NCBI RefSeq assembly: GCF_000943545.1 | Contig: NZ_JTHP01000063.1 | Span: forward strand, 1 to 35,138 | Length of the DNA: 35,138 nucleotides | Origin: Paenibacillus terrae | Lineage (GTDB): Bacteria; Bacillota; Bacilli; Paenibacillales; Paenibacillaceae | Direction of reading: 5' to 3' | Part shown: positions 30,252-35,138 of the stretch, one piece after another | Layout: every line of letters starts with the position of its first letter | Numbering within the stretch: the first letter of the stretch is position 1 | Position numbers and translations under genes: made by a program | The notes under the pieces: model-generated | What the model was told of the DNA's origin: nothing | What the model saw: the letters and a program-made list of their open reading frames with translations, nothing else | Database searches by the model: none

Positions 30252-30911
30252 CTATTCAAATGATTTGGCCTTATTAAGTGAGGAAGCCATTCGATCACGC
30301 ACATACATGGCTAGCCATGAAGCTGCAATACTGAAAAGGGTCAGCATATAGGTAAAAGTACGCACTTGTGGTACATCATCCGTTAGCGTCCTCGGAAGAT
30401 ACGGATATATGCCGAATGTATAATCGACCGTATCATTTAACAGTGTCCACAAAGCTGCTACGCACAGAGCCGTCCATTTGCACGTAAAAAAACGAACGAA
30501 CAGCAAGGCTTCGACTGCCATTGCCGTATGAGATGCTACCAGCATCCAATCCTGCCATATCATATGCCCTCCCTGCGCGACACCCCAAAAAATAATAGCT
30601 GAGGCCCAGATGCCGTATTTTACACTCGTAACCACAGCTAACGCCTCCATCAGCTGGCGAATGACCTTCAAGCCCTTCAGGCGCGGAGGATAAAGCAGAA
30701 ATAATACAGAAATCGTAAAAAACAGGCTGGCCGTCGGACTATCAGGTACAAATACAATCTGCCATATCGGGTGGAAGTTTAGCGTGTATTCCAATTGCCC
30801 TCCATACCATATGTACCCATACACGGTTCCAACCAGGTTACACCAGAACAACAGCCACAAAAAAGGCCGGCTCGTCAAGAACGACCGGCTCCACAAATAA
30901 GACAACGACAC
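30252..30911 (-). CDS. ypjA: DUF1405 membrane protein YpjA
   Basis: A 219-residue polytopic membrane protein with about six hydrophobic segments (e.g. PFLWLLFWCNLVGTVYGYIWYG, FFTISVLFLLYPP, AVEALLFVRFFTC, FTYMLTLFSIAASWLAMYV). The pattern YGYIWYGGQLEYTLNFHPIWQIVFVPDSPTA and DTVDYTFGIYP are DUF1405 hallmarks. Function unknown. Start is GTG at 30911, 8 nt after GGAGG; a TTG two codons later is possible. Confidence 0.88.
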   Translation of the reverse strand: MSLSYLWSRSFLTSRPFLWLLFWCNLVGTVYGYIWYGGQLEYTLNFHPIWQIVFVPDSPTASLFFTISVLFLLYPPRLKGLKVIRQLMEALAVVTSVKYGIWASAIIFWGVAQGGHMIWQDWMLVASHTAMAVEALLFVRFFTCKWTALCVAALWTLLNDTVDYTFGIYPYLPRTLTDDVPQVRTFTYMLTLFSIAASWLAMYVRDRMASSLNKAKSFE

Positions 30912-30990
30912 GTCCTCATCCTCCGTTCATACGATAGATAGCCCCGTACAGGCTCCATCCTACAAAGACTATATCATATAAAAGCGTATC

Positions 30991-31019
30991 AAAAAAACCT
31001 GGCCGCTGCTACGGTCAGG
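30991..31019 (-). terminator. Intrinsic terminator after the IDEAL-domain gene
   Basis: On the minus strand, CCTGACCG pairs with CGGCCAGG with one mismatch across a short loop, followed by seven T. It isolates ypjA from the upstream transcript. Confidence 0.85.
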
Positions 31020-31084
31020 CTTGATGATTATGGTCTTGTATTGCCAATTCGTCTGTTACCCAAGGTCAGATCTCCTGAAAAGGC

Positions 31085-31264
31085 TCAATTGATCGCTTTC
31101 AGTTCATCCGTAAGATGACGAAAAGCTACTTCATCTCCGGAGGCCAGCGCCTCATCAATATCCTTGTAGAGCTTTTCACTCCGGTGTTTACGTAATGCCT
31201 CGTCCAAAACCATTTCAGCAGACAGGCCCAACATTACTTCATAAGTAACCTTCATTTTATCCAT
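31085..31264 (-). CDS. Small IDEAL-domain protein
   Basis: A 59-residue protein whose C-terminal half contains the eponymous IDEAL sequence (LYKDIDEALASGDEVAFRHLTDELKAI). These short Firmicute domains occur alone or at protein ends, with no known reaction. The ATG at 31264 follows GGAGG by 8 nt; the longer frame to 31321 would overlap the upstream gene without a site. It lies 22 nt after the gamma-carbonic-anhydrase-like gene and is probably co-transcribed. Confidence 0.8.
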   Translation of the reverse strand: MDKMKVTYEVMLGLSAEMVLDEALRKHRSEKLYKDIDEALASGDEVAFRHLTDELKAIN

Positions 31265-31286
31265 AGGATGCACCTCCAACATGAGT

Positions 31287-31793
31287 TTAAGAGATCCTAT
31301 ATTCTTTTCCTTTCGCCACATAGCTGAGTGCCGTCCGTGACATCCGCTGCAAATCTGCGTCTGTCAATTCTCGCACCACTTTGGCAGGTGTACCGAGAGA
31401 AAGAGTATAGGGTGGTATTTTGGTATTTTCCGTAACGACCGACCCTGCTCCTATTAAAGCATATTCACCAAGCTCAGCTCCGTTGAGTACAATGGCCCCC
31501 ATACCGATTAAAGTGCCTTTGCCTACCGTACAGCCATGGATAATCGCAGCATGTCCCACCGAAATATCATCCGCCAGCACCAGGGGCTGGTCCGTGTTCA
31601 CATGTCCCACGACACCGTCCTGAATATTGCAGCGTTCACCGATGATGACAGGCGCCATATCCCCGCGCAGTACGGCATTGAACCAAACTGAGGAATCTTG
31701 GCCGATCGTTACCTTTCCGACAATTTTTGCTCCTTCTGCCACATAGACAGATGAATGGAGCTGTGGCATGTTCCCGTTATAGTGAATCAGCAC
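31287..31793 (-). CDS. Gamma-carbonic anhydrase-like hexapeptide protein
   Basis: A 168-residue left-handed beta-helix protein of the YrdA/YtoA/CaiE type. Hexapeptide repeats fill the middle (AKIVGKVTIGQDSSVWFNAVLRGD, CNIQDGVVGHVNTD, ISVGHAAIIHGCTVGKGTLIGMGAIV). The three metal-binding His of the gamma class fall in VGHVN and VGHAAIIHG. Whether it is an active anhydrase is unknown; many homologues show no activity. Start is placed at GTG 31793, 8 nt after GAGAGGG; a TTG one codon earlier is as good, and the ATG at 31832 has no site. Confidence 0.85.
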   Translation of the reverse strand: MLIHYNGNMPQLHSSVYVAEGAKIVGKVTIGQDSSVWFNAVLRGDMAPVIIGERCNIQDGVVGHVNTDQPLVLADDISVGHAAIIHGCTVGKGTLIGMGAIVLNGAELGEYALIGAGSVVTENTKIPPYTLSLGTPAKVVRELTDADLQRMSRTALSYVAKGKEYRIS

Positions 31794-31844
31794 CAACTTC
31801 ACCCTCTCATTTTGGGTGAATTCTATCAACATGTATGCTGCTTG

Positions 31845-32954
31845 TCAATGGAGCCGCATACCCGGGTCGTTCCGCCCAATGCGGTACTCCCCTGCCAGCT
31901 TCAGCCCCCAGGCGGTCATCTGCACAGATGGCCCCGTCGAATGCTCACCCAGACGAAGCATACCCAAGTGGAGCATCATTCGTATAATTCTCTGATCAAA
32001 AACCGAACGGGGCGTATCATAGTAGAACGGTCTGATCAACGGGCCGATATGTACAAAAAGTGACTCCGAGGACGTCCAGGGCCTGGCACATTCTCCTATC
32101 CAATAGACCAGAGAAAGTAGATTGGGAACGGCTCCTTTATACAATCTTAACCAAAACCTGAATAGCTGTATCATCTCATCCTCGATCACGTACTCCCTGC
32201 GTTCCTCCCCCTTTGCCGTCAGCACAACACGATCCCCCTTCTCCTCAATAAACCTGGAGTGACGGGCATAATCATATAGCAACGCCATTCGGTCGGGATA
32301 AAACTTAAAGGAGGAGCCATATCCAAAACGCCAGCCTCCTTTACCTAAAAGCGGCTCGGCAATATGCAAATGCTCCATCAGTTGCTGCTGATTGCGACGA
32401 TACCAAGCCCCCTCGGGGTTAAGCGGAACTTCATGCTGCTCCATGTACTGAAGGAAAAGTCGTAAATCCTCCGCCAAAAGATGTCCTTCATCCCGGTACG
32501 ACGTTGGCTCACTTACCCGGATCATTCCGTTTTGCAAGTCTTGTACCATGACACGACGGAAACGATCTTTCATGTCCAACGGAATTTGATACAAATACCT
32601 CGTATTGTGCGTCGAACCGTTGAATAGCCAGCCACTGTTGCGTAAACGGGCCACGATGTCCCGCGGTCGCTCATCGGAATCCCCATTCTCCTCGGCAGAT
32701 TGTTTGGCAACCGCAATCAATTCCTCCATACTGAAATAAGGTCGGTCATCGAATAGCAGTGCGTTCAAAAACCTTACCTCTGACAGCTTTAGCTCCCTGA
32801 CTTGCATCTCAAAAAAACTGCTGCTGCCGAGCTTTGTCAAAATGCCCTGGATCAGCTCATGTTTGGAATTGGGCTTACAGTCACATTCGTAATACACCGC
32901 GATTCTGTTCAAATGCACAATATCCGCAAATGTCAGCATATCCGCCAGATTCAT
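31845..32954 (-). CDS. Winged-helix protein resembling helicase-associated (XPB N-terminal-like) domains
   Basis: A 369-residue soluble protein I cannot name. The N-terminus (MLTFADIVHLNRIAVYYECDCKPNSKHELIQGILTKL) resembles domains found with XPB/Ssl2-type helicases, and several segments look like winged helices (RPRDIVARLRNSGWLF, FDQRIIRMMLHLGMLRLGEH). No Walker motif is present, so it is not a helicase itself. A DNA-binding or scaffold role is a guess. The ATG follows GAGG weakly. It is followed by the gamma-carbonic-anhydrase-like gene after about 50 nt. Confidence 0.7.
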   Translation of the reverse strand: MNLADMLTFADIVHLNRIAVYYECDCKPNSKHELIQGILTKLGSSSFFEMQVRELKLSEVRFLNALLFDDRPYFSMEELIAVAKQSAEENGDSDERPRDIVARLRNSGWLFNGSTHNTRYLYQIPLDMKDRFRRVMVQDLQNGMIRVSEPTSYRDEGHLLAEDLRLFLQYMEQHEVPLNPEGAWYRRNQQQLMEHLHIAEPLLGKGGWRFGYGSSFKFYPDRMALLYDYARHSRFIEEKGDRVVLTAKGEERREYVIEDEMIQLFRFWLRLYKGAVPNLLSLVYWIGECARPWTSSESLFVHIGPLIRPFYYDTPRSVFDQRIIRMMLHLGMLRLGEHSTGPSVQMTAWGLKLAGEYRIGRNDPGMRLH

Positions 32955-33069
32955 CGTTCCATCGCCTCGTCACTGGACTGTCATCCGGAATTGATTCTTA
33001 CCTGTTGTACCCACAGCTTTGACGGAATGTTCAGACTCTAAACCTCTTTTTTACAAAGCTATAATTAAA

Positions 33070-33117
33070 AAATAAAAAGACCACGGTTTCTACGCTGAGT
33101 AGAAATTCGTGGTCTTT
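33070..33117 (-). terminator. Strong terminator after the histidine phosphatase gene
   Basis: AAAGACCACG (33117-33108) pairs with CGTGGTCTTT (33085-33076), with an inner TTTCTAC / GTAGAAA stem, followed by a T-rich run on the minus strand. It abuts the stop codon. Confidence 0.9.
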
Positions 33118-33119
33118 CG

Positions 33120-33722
33120 TCAACCTTTTGAGTTACAATCGCTTTTTTCCTGTAAATGTCTGGTGCAATTATACAACAGCGGCGTCCAATCCGTATCCTC
33201 ACGCTGGAGAACACTCAGTGACAGATTACCAATTCGTTCCGTAAACTTTTCCTGATACAAAGCCTTATACAAATTAGCCAAAAAACCACCATGAGAAACG
33301 ACCAGCAGGTTCTTGTCCCGATTTTCCGACCAAATGGCCTCCATAAAAGCCAACCCTCGAAGTTGAAGAGCTTCATCACTCTCCTGTCCCAGATCCAGCA
33401 GATGCCAGTCGCTCCCCCACTTCTTCTCACGCTCGACCTGCGTCATGCCCTCGACCTGACCATAAGCACGTTCTCTCAGCCGATCGTCCGGCTCCAGCAA
33501 AGGAAGATGAAGAGCAGATGCAATAATCTCTCCCGTCTCCTTGGCTCTCGAAAGGCTGCTTGTAATAAGTCCATCCCAATGATAGGACTCATCTTTTAAA
33601 CGTTCTGCCAACAAGCGTGCCTGCTGGCGCCCTTCCTCATTCAACGGAATATCACTGTGGCCCTGGATTTTACCTACCGCATTCCAATCCGTTAATCCAT
33701 GTCTGATCAAGCCAATAAGCAT
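33120..33722 (-). CDS. Histidine phosphatase (phosphoglycerate mutase-like) family protein
   Basis: A 200-residue member of the branch with the phospho-histidine motif RHG (here LIRHGLTDWN at residues 5-14). Other catalytic residues: SSLSRAKETGEII (Arg), ERAYGQVEG (Glu) and VVSHGGFL (second His). Such proteins act as cofactor-dependent mutases or broad phosphatases (PhoE, CobC, GpmB types); the Leu in place of the usual Glu after RHG and the short length favour a phosphatase. Substrate unknown. ATG follows GGAGG. It follows the anti-sigma gene by 70 nt. Confidence 0.88.
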   Translation of the reverse strand: MLIGLIRHGLTDWNAVGKIQGHSDIPLNEEGRQQARLLAERLKDESYHWDGLITSSLSRAKETGEIIASALHLPLLEPDDRLRERAYGQVEGMTQVEREKKWGSDWHLLDLGQESDEALQLRGLAFMEAIWSENRDKNLLVVSHGGFLANLYKALYQEKFTERIGNLSLSVLQREDTDWTPLLYNCTRHLQEKSDCNSKG

Positions 33723-33792
33723 CGTGTTGTTTCCTCCGCTATTTAGTTATTCAGGCATTGTTATGAATCCGTATTGGAGCCCAGCTATGCTG

Positions 33793-34419
33793 CTAATTTC
33801 TAACCCGTCTCGCACGATGAATCCAGCCCAGAGAAAATAAGGCAAGCGCAAGTGCCAACACAGACAACAACATCCAATATTGCGGGTAAGTAGGAACAAT
33901 GCTTGCAACCAGCGGGTCCATAATGCCACTATTCACATCTTTAATATGGTATTGATATTGTGGAGATGTACTTGTAGTTTCTAGCAAGCCTGTCGGTAAA
34001 ATACCCGTATCCATGACAGGTGCCGCTTGAGGAGGATTTTCTTGAGAGGAGCTTCCATTCCAGTTCAAAAACAAAAAGCTACACAAAAATACCGCCAAAA
34101 AGCCGGCGATCCACACGGACATATACTTACGAGATGCAGGGTTCACACGCGCACGCCGATGCTCGCCGGGAACAAGCCACGGTGACTCTTCATAAATCCG
34201 ATCCATGACCCTGCGATTCATTGCTTCCGCCTGCTCATCTGTTATCTCAAAGGAAATATCGCGAATAGCGGATCCACTTTCTTTTGACAAATTCCACTCA
34301 TTTTCTTTCGAACCATGCTCCCATCCGGCAGACGAGCTTTTGGCCCGTCTGTGCTCCGAGTCTTGTTTCGATACATTTTTGCCTGTAGCGAACAAATCCT
34401 CAGCGTCCCTGGATTTCAT
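33793..34419 (-). CDS. Membrane anti-sigma factor-like protein
   Basis: A 208-residue protein directly after an ECF sigma gene (ATGA overlap at 34419-34416). The N-terminal ~95 residues are cytoplasmic-like, polar, and include ITDEQAEAMNRRVMDRIYEESPW. A transmembrane segment lies at about 102-118, then a Pro/Ser/Thr-rich outer region, and a second segment at about 182-198 followed by a basic tail (IHRARRVRN). It has no zinc-finger motif. Position and topology point to the membrane regulator of the adjacent sigma factor, but sequence support is weak. Confidence 0.65.
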   Translation of the reverse strand: MKSRDAEDLFATGKNVSKQDSEHRRAKSSSAGWEHGSKENEWNLSKESGSAIRDISFEITDEQAEAMNRRVMDRIYEESPWLVPGEHRRARVNPASRKYMSVWIAGFLAVFLCSFLFLNWNGSSSQENPPQAAPVMDTGILPTGLLETTSTSPQYQYHIKDVNSGIMDPLVASIVPTYPQYWMLLSVLALALALFSLGWIHRARRVRN

Positions 34420-35012
34420 TGGCTGCTCATCCCTTCGTTTTCCTCATAGAGAGGCTCAAAAAAATAAGGCTCCAACTGCGTCTTCACACTGGTTCTGGCC
34501 CGAAAAAGCAACGATTTCACCGCACTGACTGTCTGCCCCAAAATCGTAGCAATCTCCTGATAGTCCAATTGCTCGTATTCTCGTAAAATCAGCGCAGACC
34601 GCTGCTTCTCTGGCAATCTGTTGATCGCTTCACGAACCATCTCTACCTTCTCGCCGCGAAGGACGGCCTGCTCTGGAATCACATCCAATGGAGCAACCGG
34701 CACATAACCGCTCTCCTCCAATGGAACCTGACCGCTACGATGCTTGCGAAGCTCGCTCAGCACCGTATTACGTGCAATCGTATATAACCATGTGGAGAAC
34801 GATGCATCTACCTCGCGAAAAGAGTGCAGGCTCCGGTACGCTTTATAAAACGTCTCCGAGCATAAGTCCTCAGCGATCATTTCCAGGTTCGAACTTTTCA
34901 GCATATGATAAACAAAAGCTAAAATTTTACGTTGGTGCCGCCTCATTAATTCTGAATAAACCTCAACATTTCCTTGTTTGATTTCCTGAATCATCTGGGA
35001 ATCTGTCATCAT
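34416..35012 (-). CDS. ECF RNA polymerase sigma factor (second)
   Basis: A 198-residue SigW/SigM-like ECF factor. Region 2: EVYSELMRRHQRKILAFVYHML, AEDLCSETFYKAYRSL and FSTWLYTIARNTVLSELRKH. Region 4: LPEKQRSALILREYEQLDYQEIA and SAVKSLLFRARTSVK. The start ATG at 35012 (or the next codon at 35009) lies 11 nt after GAGGAGGG; the longer frame reads through an upstream terminator and is rejected. The stop overlaps the anti-sigma start. It is a different sigma factor from the one at 2422-2970. Confidence 0.92.
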   Translation of the reverse strand: MMTDSQMIQEIKQGNVEVYSELMRRHQRKILAFVYHMLKSSNLEMIAEDLCSETFYKAYRSLHSFREVDASFSTWLYTIARNTVLSELRKHRSGQVPLEESGYVPVAPLDVIPEQAVLRGEKVEMVREAINRLPEKQRSALILREYEQLDYQEIATILGQTVSAVKSLLFRARTSVKTQLEPYFFEPLYEENEGMSSQ

Positions 35013-35072
35013 CCGAGTGAGACCCTCCTCGCCCATACATGTGCTGTTCTCCCATCCGATTCTGTCTATATA

Positions 35073-35097
35073 TACCGAACAGGCCAAAAAAAGTTGC
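35073..35097 (-). promoter_or_regulatory. Possible ECF-type promoter of the second sigma gene
   Basis: GCAAC (35097-35093), 15 nt rich in T, then CGGTA (35077-35073) on the minus strand. This resembles the AAC / CGT pattern of ECF-recognised promoters, with a slightly short spacer. It would allow autoregulation. It overlaps the terminator at 35086-35110, which may be the whole explanation of the T run. Confidence 0.35.
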
Positions 35098-35110
35098 GCA
35101 CTCTGCGCAA
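35086..35110 (-). terminator. Intrinsic terminator of a gene beyond the window
   Basis: TTGCGCA-GAG-TGCGCAA on the minus strand (35110-35094) with a T tract right after (35092-35086). The gene it serves lies to the right of the window end. Confidence 0.7.
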
Positions 35111-35138
35111 ATGGATGAAACAGCATCAGTCGTCGTGT

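Noticed and set aside
1..35138. CRISPR array, tRNA or rRNA genes, prophage
   Set aside because: No regularly spaced repeats, no tRNA-like cloverleafs noticed and no phage or transposase genes were found by reading.

Overview
The window looks like chromosomal DNA of a low-to-middle GC, endospore-forming Firmicute, most likely Paenibacillus (P. polymyxa-like). This is an inference. It rests on the order panBCD / birA / cca / bshA / bshB1 / mgsA / dapB / ypjD / ypjC / ypjB / ypjA together with dinG, ypmB, asnS and dnaD. That order follows the Bacillus subtilis ypjA-to-dnaD block, with genes lost from it (aspB, nth) and genes inserted. All clear genes lie on the minus strand except one YitT-family membrane protein gene (27431-28300). 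I saw no tRNA, rRNA, CRISPR array, prophage or transposase gene.

Layout. 1-2970: an ECF sigma factor gene (probably starting at ATT), its overlapping anti-sigma gene, a membrane protein built from three copies of one PGxGH module, and a further membrane protein cut by the window edge. 3201-5228: dnaD and asnS, with a structured non-T-box leader before asnS. 5364-9593: ackA overlapping a 3-hydroxybutyryl-CoA dehydrogenase gene, then a short FtsH-like membrane protease gene overlapping the gene for a small anchored partner. 9594-11654: a budC-like acetoin/2,3-butanediol dehydrogenase gene between two inverted copies of a ~180-bp structured repeat, each with a related hairpin terminator on the budC side. 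11655-17071: ypmB, mtaD, rex and dinG. 17228-20168: a TPR gene and panD-panC-panB, with a ~250-nt leader before panB that carries two stem-loops resembling the known pan RNA motif plus terminator hairpins. 20472-20587: a palindromic MITE-like element. 20630-27225: birA, cca, bshA, bshB1, mgsA, dapB, a TPR gene and ypjD. 27301-30911: an Fnr/Rex-type palindrome, ypjC (+), ypjB, an AT-rich acetyltransferase gene that looks inserted, and ypjA. 31085-35138: an IDEAL-domain gene, a gamma-carbonic-anhydrase-like gene, a winged-helix protein gene, a histidine phosphatase gene, and a second ECF sigma / membrane anti-sigma pair.

Functional themes are coenzyme A supply (panBCD), bacillithiol synthesis (bshA, bshB1), redox and overflow metabolism (rex, ackA, hbd, budC, mgsA) and DNA replication or repair (dnaD, dinG). 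Many neighbouring genes overlap by 4-14 nt, so translational coupling is common.

The most interesting signals are four: the inward-facing repeats around budC, whose stem differs only by compensatory base-pair changes; the panB leader RNA; the switch-like asnS leader; and the small FtsH-like protease with its coupled partner. Start codons were moved from the longest frame wherever a clear ribosome-binding site argued for it; each case is noted.
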